From Nocardioides limicola (GTDB taxonomy: Bacteria; Actinomycetota; Actinomycetes; Propionibacteriales; Nocardioidaceae), in contig NZ_JAERJA010000005.1 of NCBI RefSeq assembly GCF_016827675.1, positions 146,957 to 210,956 of the forward strand: a DNA stretch of 64,000 nt, written 5' to 3'. Every line of letters begins with the position of its first letter. The first letter of the stretch is position 1. Below are positions 14,758-22,798 of this stretch, piece after piece. Both the position numbers and the translations under genes were made by a program. The notes under the pieces were generated by a model. The model was not told the DNA's origin and ran no database searches. It saw only the letters and a list, made by a program, of their open reading frames with translations.

Positions 14758-15939
14758 TCACTGCAGCGGGCGGTACCTCGGTGGCTCGGGCCGCAGCGCG
14801 GCCGCCTCCTCCGCACGCCGGGCGCGGCGCCCCCGGGAGCCGGTGAGCACCAGGTCGGCGCGGATCACCGCATAGCCGATCAGCATCCCCAGCGCCAGGC
14901 TGTAGCCCTGCATCAGCAGCGCCTCCCCCATCGAGTACGCCGGGTTGACCAGGCCGTGGCCCACCGGCGTGGTGGCCGCCACCCCGAAGGCGCACACCCA
15001 CCAGCCCTGACGCCGCCGGGCCCGCATATGCGCACCCCACATCAGCGCCGGGATCCCGAGCAGCACCTCCAGCGGCCGCGGTGCGGCCCCGAAGACGTCC
15101 CGGGTCCAGCCGAGGGCGGTGGCTGCCTGCTCCAGCATCCCCTCGCTGCCGTAGCGGCGGAGCAGTTCGGTGTAGGCCAGGCTGACCGCCACCACCGCAC
15201 TGCCGACCAGCACGATCACCAAGCCACGGCGCCCCAGCCCGTGGAAGCCGGCCCCCAACCGGAACACGAACGCCAGAGCGGTGACCAGCGCCAGCGCCAA
15301 CGTCACGTACTCGTACCGGGTCTGCGAGAGCAGCGGTGAGAACCCGAGCGCCGCCATCCCGCCGATCGCGGCGACCGACATCGCGATCACCACCTCCCGC
15401 ACGGCATGCAGCGTCCGCACGCTGGGCTCGGTCACCATCACCGCCAGTACCGCGGCGACCACGGTGGTCAGCACGGCGGTGCCGGTGCGCAGTGGCTCGG
15501 AGTCCACGAATCCGACCGCCGAGGTAACCACCAGCGCCGTCGCTGCCAAGGGCAGGGGGCGGGCGCCGGTGCGCGCGGCCAGAGCACCGACGTACGCGGT
15601 CGCGATCAGCACCGAACCGGCCAGGGACAGTTCGGCCGGCACCTGGTCGAGCCAGACACCGGTCAGCAGGACCAGCCCGGCGGTCACCATCAGCAGCCCG
15701 AGCGCGAGCACGCCGTTCCTGGCCAGCCAACTCCGCCAGACCTGTATGCGTGAGGGGCTGGGCGTGCGGCTGGGCGTGCGGGTGGCCTTGCGGGTGGAAT
15801 TGCCGGTGGACGTGGGGCCGGGCGTGTTCGTGGAGGTCGGCTGCTCAGCGGCCGGGGCCGGGTTCCGCGGCGGGCTGGGGGTCGAGGCGCGCCACCGGGA
15901 CCGCTTGGGTGCCGTGCGACGGCCTCGGTACTGGGACAC
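14758..15939 (-). CDS. Polytopic membrane protein with Pro/Thr-rich cytoplasmic N-terminus
   Basis: About 393 residues from the GTG at 15939, which lies 11 bases after the nitrilase-fold gene stop. The first 75 residues are basic and Ser/Thr/Pro-rich, then roughly ten hydrophobic helices follow and a basic tail (GSRGRRARRAEE). Paired small residues and few charges in the helices resemble unassigned actinobacterial integral membrane proteins. No transporter signature is visible. The frame stays open far upstream, but that part is antisense or overlapping with the hydrolase gene. It is probably co-transcribed with the hydrolase. Confidence 0.7.
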   Translation of the reverse strand: MSQYRGRRTAPKRSRWRASTPSPPRNPAPAAEQPTSTNTPGPTSTGNSTRKATRTPSRTPSPSRIQVWRSWLARNGVLALGLLMVTAGLVLLTGVWLDQVPAELSLAGSVLIATAYVGALAARTGARPLPLAATALVVTSAVGFVDSEPLRTGTAVLTTVVAAVLAVMVTEPSVRTLHAVREVVIAMSVAAIGGMAALGFSPLLSQTRYEYVTLALALVTALAFVFRLGAGFHGLGRRGLVIVLVGSAVVAVSLAYTELLRRYGSEGMLEQAATALGWTRDVFGAAPRPLEVLLGIPALMWGAHMRARRRQGWWVCAFGVAATTPVGHGLVNPAYSMGEALLMQGYSLALGMLIGYAVIRADLVLTGSRGRRARRAEEAAALRPEPPRYRPLQ

Positions 15940-15950
15940 GACGGGCGATT

Positions 15951-16727
15951 CTAGGGGGCGGTGAAGCGACGGTTCGCCAACGACGGGTTCGTTTCGCGGG
16001 CCCGGGTCAGCTCCGACGCGTCGAGGGTGATCCTCAACACGGCATCGGCCTCGTCCCCCGCCTCGGCCAGCACGTCCCCCCACGGGTCCACTGCCAGCGA
16101 GTGGCCCGTGTAGCGCGGCGGTGGCTGACCGGCCGCCAGGACCCACACCGTGTTCTCGATCGCGCGGGCGCGGACCAGGGTGCGCCAGTGGTCGACCTTG
16201 CGTTCCCCGGCCACCCAGGCCGCGGGCACCACGAGCACCTCGGCCCCGGCGTCGACCAGCGCCCGGGCCAGCTCCGGGAAGCGCAGGTCGTAGCAGGTCA
16301 TCAGGCCGATCCGGAAGCCCCCGACCTCGCAGACAACGGGCTGCAGCGGCCCGCCGGTGAGCCGATCGGACTCGCGGTAGCCGAAGGAGTCGTAGAGATG
16401 GATCTTGCGGTACGACGTCTCGACCGCGCCCCGCACCAGCAGCGTGTTGTGGGGCCGGGCCGGGTCGGTCGATCGCTCGAACATCCCGGCAATGACGGTG
16501 GTGTCCCGCTCGGCCGCCACCTGGGACAGGGCACGGCCGAACGGGCCGTCGACGGTCTCGGCGTACCCGCTGACGTCCTCGCCCGGCGTACCGAAGTCGC
16601 GGGCGAACGCCTCGGGCAGCACCACCAGGTCGGTGTCGGCCGGGACCAGGTCGGCGAGCCGGGCCCGGTTCTGCGCCGGGTCGAGGCCGGCGGCGGTCTG
16701 GACGAGGGCGACGCGGAGGGTGCTCAC
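15951..16727 (-). CDS. Carbon-nitrogen (nitrilase-fold) hydrolase, Nit2/omega-amidase-like
   Basis: 258 residues from the GTG at 16727. The Glu-Lys-Cys triad of the superfamily is complete: Glu39 (VLPEAFARD), Lys108 (YRKIHLYDSFG) and Cys145 (MTCYDLRFPELAR). The motif around Cys and the HLYDSFGYRES segment match the Nit2-type amidases that hydrolyse alpha-keto-acid amides, so a repair or scavenging amidase is likely. It is divergent from the MobA-like gene and upstream of a membrane protein gene. Confidence 0.87.
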   Translation of the reverse strand: MSTLRVALVQTAAGLDPAQNRARLADLVPADTDLVVLPEAFARDFGTPGEDVSGYAETVDGPFGRALSQVAAERDTTVIAGMFERSTDPARPHNTLLVRGAVETSYRKIHLYDSFGYRESDRLTGGPLQPVVCEVGGFRIGLMTCYDLRFPELARALVDAGAEVLVVPAAWVAGERKVDHWRTLVRARAIENTVWVLAAGQPPPRYTGHSLAVDPWGDVLAEAGDEADAVLRITLDASELTRARETNPSLANRRFTAP

Positions 16728-16764
16728 GTGACAAGAGTGCCAGCACCGGTCAGACTCAGGCGTT

Positions 16765-17358
16765 GTGAACTCCGACGCCCCCGGTTTCGACCTGTCCGCT
16801 GCCGGCTTCTGCGCCGTCGTCCTGGCCGGCGGCGGCGCCGCCCGGATGGGCGGGGTGGACAAGGGTTCGGTCGAGGTGGGTGGGCGCACCATGCTGGACC
16901 GGGTGCTCGAGGCCCTGGTGGACGCCGACGAGGTGGTGGTGGTCGGCGACCAGGTGCCGACCGACCGACCGGTGACGTTCGTGATGGAGGAGCCCCGGCG
17001 AGGCGGACCGGCGGCGGGACTGCTGACCGGGGTGGACTCGTTCCTGAGGCGGCCGCGGCTGATCGCGGTGGTGGCGGTGGACATGCCGCTGTTGACGGCG
17101 GCGACGTTCCGGCGGCTGCGGGAGGCCAAACGGGACCACGACGGCGCGTTCCTGGTCGAGACGTCGTCGATGCGCCGCCAGCTCGTCGGAGTCATCGACG
17201 CCGACCGGTTGGCGCAGGTGCGTCCTGGCCCCGAGGACCGCCACGGCCTGCCGATGCACAAATTGCTCGCGGACCTGGATCTGGTCGACGTCCCAGGCAT
17301 CGGCCGCGAGGCCATCGACATCGACTCGTGGACCGACCTGCGCGATCTGGACGCCTGA
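16765..17358 (+). CDS. MobA-like nucleotidyltransferase (molybdenum cofactor guanylyltransferase type)
   Basis: A 197-residue NTP-transferase with the N-terminal nucleotide loop LAGGGAARMGGVDK (20-33) and the metal-binding VVAVDMPLL. MobA attaches GMP to molybdopterin; relatives include MocA and other small nucleotidyltransferases. The fold call is firm, the molybdenum role is by similarity since no other moa/moe genes are nearby. It starts with GTG and ends 31 bases before the quinone oxidoreductase ATG on the same strand. Confidence 0.78.
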   Translation: MNSDAPGFDLSAAGFCAVVLAGGGAARMGGVDKGSVEVGGRTMLDRVLEALVDADEVVVVGDQVPTDRPVTFVMEEPRRGGPAAGLLTGVDSFLRRPRLIAVVAVDMPLLTAATFRRLREAKRDHDGAFLVETSSMRRQLVGVIDADRLAQVRPGPEDRHGLPMHKLLADLDLVDVPGIGREAIDIDSWTDLRDLDA

Positions 17359-17389
17359 CCGGTCGTGGCCGGCGCCTAGGGTGGGGTTC

Positions 17390-18367
17390 ATGCGCGCCGT
17401 GATCGCCAGCCAGCCCGGAGGCCCCGAGGTCCTCACCATCGCCGAGGTGCCCGACCCGACGCCGGGGCCCGGCGAGGTGCTGCTCGAGGTGATCGCCACC
17501 GCGATCAACCGGGCCGACACCCTGCAGCGCCGGGGCTTCTATCCGCCGCCGCCCGGGGTCACCGACATCATCGGCCTCGAGTGCACCGGCACCGTGCTCG
17601 CCGTCGGCGAGGAGGTCTCGGGCTGGCAGGTCGGGGACGTCGCCTGCGCGCTGCTGTCCGGCGGCGGGTACGCGGAACGGGTGGCCGTCCCGGCCGGGCA
17701 ACTGATGCCGATCCCCGAGGGTCTCGACCCGGTCACCGCCGCCGCACTGCCTGAGGTGGCGTGCACGGTCTGGTCGAACGTGTTCATGGTCGCCGGGCTG
17801 CGGCCCGAGGAGCGGTTCCTGGTGCACGGTGGCGCGGGGGGCATCGGCACCTTCGCGATCCAGTTGGCGAAGGCGTACGGCGCCGAGGTGATCGCCACCG
17901 CCGGCTCACCGGCGAAGGTGGCCCGCTGCACCGAGCTCGGCGCCGACCTGGTGGTCGACTACTCCGAGGACGACTTCGTCGCCGAGGTGTCGTCGTACAC
18001 CGAAGGCCGGGGGGTCGACGTGATTCTGGACAACATGGGCGCGAAGTACCTCGACCGCAACATCGACGCGCTGGCGAACTCGGGTCGGCTGGTGATCATC
18101 GGCATGCAGGGCGGGGTGAAGGCGGAGCTGGACATCGCCAAACTGCTCGGCAAGCGCGGCGCTGTGATCGCCACCTCGCTGCGCGCCCGGGACGTGACTG
18201 AGAAGTCCGCGATCTGTGCGGCGGTGACCGAGCACGTGTGGCCGAAGGTGACCTCCGGGGAGGTCCGGCCGGTGGTGCACACCACGTTGCCGCTGGCTGA
18301 GGCCGCCGAGGCGCACCGACTCATGGAGGCCGGCGAGCACGTCGGCAAGATCCTCCTCACCCCCTGA
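17390..18367 (+). CDS. NAD(P)H:quinone oxidoreductase, zinc-independent MDR family
   Basis: 325 residues of medium-chain dehydrogenase/reductase fold. The N-terminal GroES-like domain is intact, and the Rossmann motif HGGAGGIGT (146-154) is followed by VIATAGSPAKV for NADP binding. It lacks the catalytic and structural zinc cysteines of alcohol dehydrogenases, as in the QOR/TP53I3 (PIG3) branch, which reduces quinones. ATG 17390 is preferred over the upstream ATG at 17381. A 22-nt repeat array begins one base after its stop. Confidence 0.87.
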   Translation: MRAVIASQPGGPEVLTIAEVPDPTPGPGEVLLEVIATAINRADTLQRRGFYPPPPGVTDIIGLECTGTVLAVGEEVSGWQVGDVACALLSGGGYAERVAVPAGQLMPIPEGLDPVTAAALPEVACTVWSNVFMVAGLRPEERFLVHGGAGGIGTFAIQLAKAYGAEVIATAGSPAKVARCTELGADLVVDYSEDDFVAEVSSYTEGRGVDVILDNMGAKYLDRNIDALANSGRLVIIGMQGGVKAELDIAKLLGKRGAVIATSLRARDVTEKSAICAAVTEHVWPKVTSGEVRPVVHTTLPLAEAAEAHRLMEAGEHVGKILLTP

Positions 18368-18368
18368 C

Positions 18369-18456
18369 GAAATGGGGTCTCTGGCCCGCCGAAGTGGGGT
18401 TTGTGGCCGCGCGAGGTGGGGTTCGTGGCCCGCCGAGGTGGGGTTTGTGGCCCCGG
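18369..18456 (+). repeat. Four tandem 22-nt repeats directly after a stop codon
   Basis: Four units of exactly 22 nt begin at 18369, 18391, 18413 and 18435. Each starts GARGTGGGG (first unit GAAATGGGG) and continues with TGGCC and a GC-rich end. They read in the sense of the oxidoreductase gene that ends at 18367. The same unit recurs at 19077-19142 and 27284-27349. Confidence 0.85.
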
Positions 18457-18492
18457 ACCGGTCCTTCGGGGCGCTGCTATTAGGGTGATGAC

Positions 18493-19065
18493 ATGAGCGA
18501 CACAGGTGACCAGCCCGGAAGGGAACAAGTCGTGATCATCGGCCCCGACGGGCAGCCGACCTCGATCACGCCCCCCGACCTGGGCGCGGAGACCCCGAGC
18601 GAGGATGGCAGCAGCCTCACCGAACTCGTCGAGCAGCCCGCCAAGGTGATGCGGATCGGCTCGATGATCCGTCAACTGCTTGAGGAAGTGAAGTCAGCTC
18701 CCCTGGACGAGGCCAGCCGCAACCGATTGAAGGCGATCCACCACGCCTCGATCGAGGAGTTGGAGGCGGGCTTGGCGCCGGAGCTCATCGAGGAGTTGGA
18801 GCGTCTCTCGCTTCCGTTCACCGACGGCACGCCCAGTGAGGCTGAGTTGCGCATCGCCCAGGCGCAGCTCGTTGGCTGGCTGGAGGGTCTCTTCCACGGG
18901 ATCCAGACCGCCATCTACGCGCAGCAGATGGCCGCTCGGGCACAGCTGGAGCAGATGCGGCGCTCACTCCCGCCGGGGCTGATGCCGGGTGCACCGGAGC
19001 ACGGCCACGGCACGCCCACCACTGGTGAGCGTCCGGACGGCTCCGACCCGGGCATGTACCTGTAG
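18493..19065 (+). CDS. bpa: Bacterial proteasome activator Bpa
   Basis: A 190-residue DUF2587 protein. A disordered acidic N-terminus is followed by a four-helix region (about 50-155, including MIRQLLEEVKSAPLDEASRNR), a Pro/Gly linker, and the C-terminal tail PGMYL. Bpa forms a ring that opens the actinobacterial 20S proteasome without ATP; its C-terminal hydrophobic-tyrosine-leucine tail docks in the alpha-ring pocket. The tail here is GMYL where mycobacteria have GQYL. The gene stands alone between two 22-nt repeat arrays. Confidence 0.93.
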   Translation: MSDTGDQPGREQVVIIGPDGQPTSITPPDLGAETPSEDGSSLTELVEQPAKVMRIGSMIRQLLEEVKSAPLDEASRNRLKAIHHASIEELEAGLAPELIEELERLSLPFTDGTPSEAELRIAQAQLVGWLEGLFHGIQTAIYAQQMAARAQLEQMRRSLPPGLMPGAPEHGHGTPTTGERPDGSDPGMYL

Positions 19066-19076
19066 GAAGCGCGCTC

Positions 19077-19142
19077 GGCGGGCCACAACCCCCACCTCGG
19101 CGGGCCACAACCCCCACCTCGGCCGGCCACAAACCCCACCTC
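19077..19142 (-). repeat. Three tandem 22-nt repeats (minus orientation)
   Basis: Units occupy 19077-19098, 19099-19120 and 19121-19142. Read on the minus strand each begins GAGGTGGGG and ends GGCC with a GCC finish. They follow within five bases the stop of the leftward secreted-protein gene, so they are again in sense orientation just after a stop codon. Confidence 0.85.
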
Positions 19143-19147
19143 GGCGG

Positions 19148-19774
19148 TCAGGAACGCAGGCGGCGGAGGATCTGCAGGAAGATCAGGCCGAGCAGGCCGA
19201 CGCCAACGCCGATGACGCCCGGCATGGCCAGATCCACGAACGCGGTCGGTTCGTCGCTGCCCACCTTCGTCAGCCGAGCGGACCGGGCCGTGGTCACCGG
19301 GAAGGGATCGCCCAGCACCTCACTGAGCCGCCGCTCGAAGGCAGCCCCCGACTGCCGGGTGCCGCTGCACAGTCCAGTCCGGTACGTGCCGTCGTCGTCG
19401 GTGAGGAAGAAGGCGTAGACCACGCCCAACTCCAGCCCCTCCAACCCGCATGAAGCCCCCGAGGCGGCGGAGAGCACCTCCAGCGGGCGCGGGATCTGCC
19501 GCTCGGCCCACACCAGCTCCGGCTCCACCAGATAGGTCAACGTGCTGGGCAGACCCTCGGGAAGATTCTCCGACGAAGGAGGCTCATCCAGCGGCACGCC
19601 GTCGGCCTCCACCGCGACCAGCACCCCGGAGACCACCACGTCAGCCATCTCCGCGCGTTCGGCCAGCGGCACCTGCGCGCACGAGCAGGCGTACGCCGCC
19701 GGGCTAGGGCCGAACAGCACCAACCCCGTCCCGGCCAGCATCGCCGCCAGCAGCACCCGTCGTACCCGCTCCAT
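19148..19774 (-). CDS. Secreted, C-terminally anchored TIMP/netrin-like domain protein
   Basis: 208 residues from the ATG at 19774 (19789 is a longer option). A signal peptide ends in PAAYACSCA, placing CxC at the mature N-terminus as in tissue-inhibitor-of-metalloproteinase and netrin-like (NTR) domains. More cysteines follow (ASCGLEG, GLCSGTR). A transmembrane helix (about 180-200) and a basic tail anchor it to the membrane. Bacterial CSC-type proteins are of unknown function; protease inhibition is only an analogy. It is last in the leftward serS-HAD-HAD run. Confidence 0.75.
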   Translation of the reverse strand: MERVRRVLLAAMLAGTGLVLFGPSPAAYACSCAQVPLAERAEMADVVVSGVLVAVEADGVPLDEPPSSENLPEGLPSTLTYLVEPELVWAERQIPRPLEVLSAASGASCGLEGLELGVVYAFFLTDDDGTYRTGLCSGTRQSGAAFERRLSEVLGDPFPVTTARSARLTKVGSDEPTAFVDLAMPGVIGVGVGLLGLIFLQILRRLRS

Positions 19775-19778
19775 CACG

Positions 19779-20594
19779 TCACCGAGCATCCCACACGTCC
19801 GTCAACCCGAACACGTCGACAAGCACCCGGGCGACCCCGTCGTCGTCGTGGTGCGGCGCCACCAGCCCGGCGGTACGACGGACCTCGGGGTGCGCGTTCT
19901 CCATCGCGTACGACGTGCCCGCCCAGCTCAGCAGCGGCAGATCGTTCGGCATGTCCCCGAACGCGATGACCTCGTCGCGGGCCACCCCCAGCTCGGCGCA
20001 GAGCCGGGCCAGTGTGGAGCCCTTGGTGACCCCGCGCGCACTCATCTCGACCAGGGTGCCGGTCGAGGACCAGGTGGTGGTGACCAGGTCGCCCACCTGC
20101 TCCTCGGCGGCCTCCCAGAACGGCTCCGGGCCGAGCTCCTCGTGCCGGGCCAGCAGTTTCACGACCGTGTGGTCGACGATCCGGTCCAGCGGCCCGACCG
20201 GGATCCCGTCGGGTTGGGCCAGCCGGGGCATGAACTGCTCCTCGCGGGCGAACCCGCCGGTGCGCTCCAGCGCGAACGAGGTTCCCGGCAGCGCCCGGCG
20301 CAACCGCCGGCCCACCTCCACGCAGGTGTCCGGGTCGATGGTGAGCGCGTGGCGGACCCGGTCCGCGGCCACGTCGTACACGATGCCCCCGTTGGAGCAG
20401 ATCGCCAGCCCGTGGCCGCCTACCTCCGCCCAGAGGTGTTCCATCCAGCGCACCGGCCGGCCGGTGGTGAAGACCACCGGGATGCCGTGGGCATCGAGAG
20501 CGTCCAGCACCCGCCGGGTGCGCGCGGTCACCTCCCCGGAGGCATTCAGCAGGGTGCCGTCCAGGTCGGTGGCGACCAGACGCGGGGCGCTCAC
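19779..20594 (-). CDS. HAD-family (Cof-type) phosphatase, copy 1
   Basis: A 271-residue haloacid-dehalogenase phosphatase. Motif I is DLDGTLL (10-16), motif II TTGRP, and the C-terminal motif IV GDMPNDLPLL; the cap between them is of the large C2b type, as in Cof and YidA. Such enzymes dephosphorylate sugar phosphates or cofactors. The GTG start overlaps the stop of the neighbouring HAD gene by four bases, making a coupled tandem pair. Confidence 0.87.
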   Translation of the reverse strand: MSAPRLVATDLDGTLLNASGEVTARTRRVLDALDAHGIPVVFTTGRPVRWMEHLWAEVGGHGLAICSNGGIVYDVAADRVRHALTIDPDTCVEVGRRLRRALPGTSFALERTGGFAREEQFMPRLAQPDGIPVGPLDRIVDHTVVKLLARHEELGPEPFWEAAEEQVGDLVTTTWSSTGTLVEMSARGVTKGSTLARLCAELGVARDEVIAFGDMPNDLPLLSWAGTSYAMENAHPEVRRTAGLVAPHHDDDGVARVLVDVFGLTDVWDAR

Positions 20595-21424
20595 CCGAAC
20601 CAGCGGTCCAGTTCGATCGCGGCGCCGTCCTCGTTGACGGTGGCGGTGACGTGGTCGGCGGCCTGCTTGACCTCGAGCACCGCCTGCCCCATCGCCACGC
20701 TGCGCCCGGCCCAGGCGAACATCTCCAGGTCGTTACGGCCGTCGCCGATGGCCAGCGTCTCTTCGGGCTGCACACCGAGGTCCTCGGCCACGTGGGCGAG
20801 ACCGGAGGCCTTGGAGATGCCCACCGGCGCCAGGTCCATCCAGGCGGTCCAGCCGATCACATAGTCCGTGCCGTGCAGCCCGAGCCGCTCGGCGAGGGCG
20901 GTGAACTCCTCCACCGTCGCCCCCGGGTCGCGGATGATCACACGGCTGACCGGGCCGCCGATGATCTCCTCCACGTCGGTGACGATCATCTCGCCGGTCA
21001 GCTCCCCCTCCGGGAAGGGCCGGTTCACCCGGTAGCCGATGCCCCGTTCCTCCACCCCGACCAGCGCGGAGGGGTGCTCGGCCAGCACTGCGCGGACCGC
21101 GGCGGCGGCGTCGAAGGTCTCCTCGTGCACCACCTGGATCGGCGGATAGCGCAGCACCACGGCCCCGTTGGAAGCGACGATCCAGACCGGGTCGTCGGGT
21201 CGGCCGAGCCCGAGCTCGTCGGCGATCGGGGTCATCGCGTGCAGCGACCGGCCGCTGGCCAGCACCACGTGGGCGCCGGAGTCGGCGACCCGGCGTACCG
21301 CTGCCTTCACCGCGGGCGGGATAGTGCCCTCGACGCTGCCGGAGTTCCCGTCGGTCCACCGCAGGAGGGTCCCGTCGATGTCCAGGGCGACCAGCTTGGG
21401 CTGCCACTGGCCCGGCGTCGTCAC
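20591..21424 (-). CDS. HAD-family (Cof-type) phosphatase, copy 2
   Basis: 277 residues from the GTG at 21424, which overlaps the serS stop by four bases. Motif I is DIDGTLL, motif II ASGRS, motif [16 protein letters not shown], with a C2-type cap. It is paralogous to the next gene in fold and size but clearly diverged in sequence. Coupling to serS recurs in many actinomycetes. The substrate is unknown. Confidence 0.87.
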   Translation of the reverse strand: MTTPGQWQPKLVALDIDGTLLRWTDGNSGSVEGTIPPAVKAAVRRVADSGAHVVLASGRSLHAMTPIADELGLGRPDDPVWIVASNGAVVLRYPPIQVVHEETFDAAAAVRAVLAEHPSALVGVEERGIGYRVNRPFPEGELTGEMIVTDVEEIIGGPVSRVIIRDPGATVEEFTALAERLGLHGTDYVIGWTAWMDLAPVGISKASGLAHVAEDLGVQPEETLAIGDGRNDLEMFAWAGRSVAMGQAVLEVKQAADHVTATVNEDGAAIELDRWFG

Positions 21425-22695
21425 GGGAGCGGCTCCAGGACCTCGCGGCCGCCCAGGTACGGGCGCAGCGCCGCCGGGACCCGGACGGATCCGTCGGCCT
21501 GCTGGTGGGTCTCCAGGATCGCCACGATCGTCCGGGTCATCGCGCACAGGGTGCCGTTGAGGGTGGCCAGGTGTCGGGTGCCGTCGCCGTCACGGCCGCG
21601 GATGTCGAGGCGACGGGCCTGGAAGTCGGTGCAGTTCGACGTCGAGGTGAGCTCGCGGTACTTGCCTTGGGTGGGGATCCAGGCCTCGCAGTCGAACTTG
21701 CGTTGCGCGGAGAGACCGAGGTCACCGGCAGCGACGTCGATCACCCGGTAGGCGAGCTCCAGCTTGTCCAGGAACGCCTTCTCGTGCTCGAGCAGCCGCC
21801 GGTGCTCAGCCTCGGCGTCCTCGAGGGTCGTGTAGACGAACATCTCCACCTTGTCGAACCAATGCACCCGGATGATTCCCTTGGTGTCCTTGCCATGCGA
21901 GCCTGCCTCCTTCCGGAAGCATGGGCTGAACGCGGCGTAGCGCAGCGGCAACTTCTCCGCGTCGAGAATCTCGTCGGAGTGGTACGCCGCCATCGGCACC
22001 TCGCTGGTGCCGACCAGGTACAGGTCCTGACCCTCGATCCGGTAGACGTCGTCGGCGGCCTGGCCGAGGAAGCCGGTGCCGTCCATCGCCCGCGGCTTCA
22101 CCAGCGCCGGCGGGATGGCCGGGATGAAGCCGGCGGCCCGAGCCTGGTCCATCGCCATGTTGATCAGCGCGAACTCCAACTCGGCGCCGACGCCGGTGAG
22201 GAAGTAGAACCGCGATCCGGACACCTTGGCGCCGCGCTCGATGTCGATGGCGCCGAGCAGCTTGCCCAACTCGATGTGGTCGCGCGGTTCGAACCCCTCG
22301 GCGGCGAAGTCCCGGGGGGTGCCGACGGTCTCCAGGAGCACGAAGTCGTCCTCGCCGCCGGCGGGCGCCTCGTCGGCCGCGACGTTGGGGATCTGCATGG
22401 CCAGCTCGATCCAGCGGGCCTCGGCCGCGACCTGGGCGGCTTCGGCGGCCTTCACGCCGGCGGCCAGCTCCTTGGTCCGGGCCAGCAGCGCCTGCTTCTC
22501 CTCGCCCTGGGCGCGGGCCACTTCCTTGCCGAGTGCCTTCTGCTCGGCGCGCTTGGCCTCGTAGTCGCCGATCGCGGCCCGACGGGCGGCGTCGGCCTCC
22601 AGCGCATCGTCGACGATCGAGGACGACTGGCCGCGACGCTTCAACGAGGTACGGACACGGTCGGGTTCGTCGCGCAGCAGGCGTGGGTCGATCAT
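21421..22695 (-). CDS. serS: Seryl-tRNA synthetase
   Basis: A 424-residue class II synthetase that charges tRNA-Ser. The N-terminal coiled-coil tRNA-binding arm (about 30-110) precedes the catalytic core. Visible motifs include the serine-binding [10 protein letters not shown], motif 2 [20 protein letters not shown] and motif 3 [11 protein letters not shown]. Length and order are typical. It is the first gene of a leftward four-gene run with 4-base overlaps. Two tRNA-Ser genes lie 7-9 kb away. Confidence 0.96.
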   Translation of the reverse strand: MIDPRLLRDEPDRVRTSLKRRGQSSSIVDDALEADAARRAAIGDYEAKRAEQKALGKEVARAQGEEKQALLARTKELAAGVKAAEAAQVAAEARWIELAMQIPNVAADEAPAGGEDDFVLLETVGTPRDFAAEGFEPRDHIELGKLLGAIDIERGAKVSGSRFYFLTGVGAELEFALINMAMDQARAAGFIPAIPPALVKPRAMDGTGFLGQAADDVYRIEGQDLYLVGTSEVPMAAYHSDEILDAEKLPLRYAAFSPCFRKEAGSHGKDTKGIIRVHWFDKVEMFVYTTLEDAEAEHRRLLEHEKAFLDKLELAYRVIDVAAGDLGLSAQRKFDCEAWIPTQGKYRELTSTSNCTDFQARRLDIRGRDGDGTRHLATLNGTLCAMTRTIVAILETHQQADGSVRVPAALRPYLGGREVLEPLP

Positions 22696-22798
22696 GACGG
22701 CAAGGCTATCCGGAGACCCGGATCACGGTCCGTCGGTGCGGCGACCGGGGCATTCGCGGGGCATACTCGTGCCCGCCCCGATCGTGAGGAATCCTGCC

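Noticed and set aside
14758..16746. A single 662-residue protein
   Set aside because: The upstream part of the frame is out of phase with the nitrilase-fold gene and is Arg/Pro-rich. The membrane protein is better started at the GTG 15939 just after the hydrolase stop.
18369..18456. CRISPR array
   Set aside because: The 22-nt units are directly contiguous without spacers and no cas genes are present.
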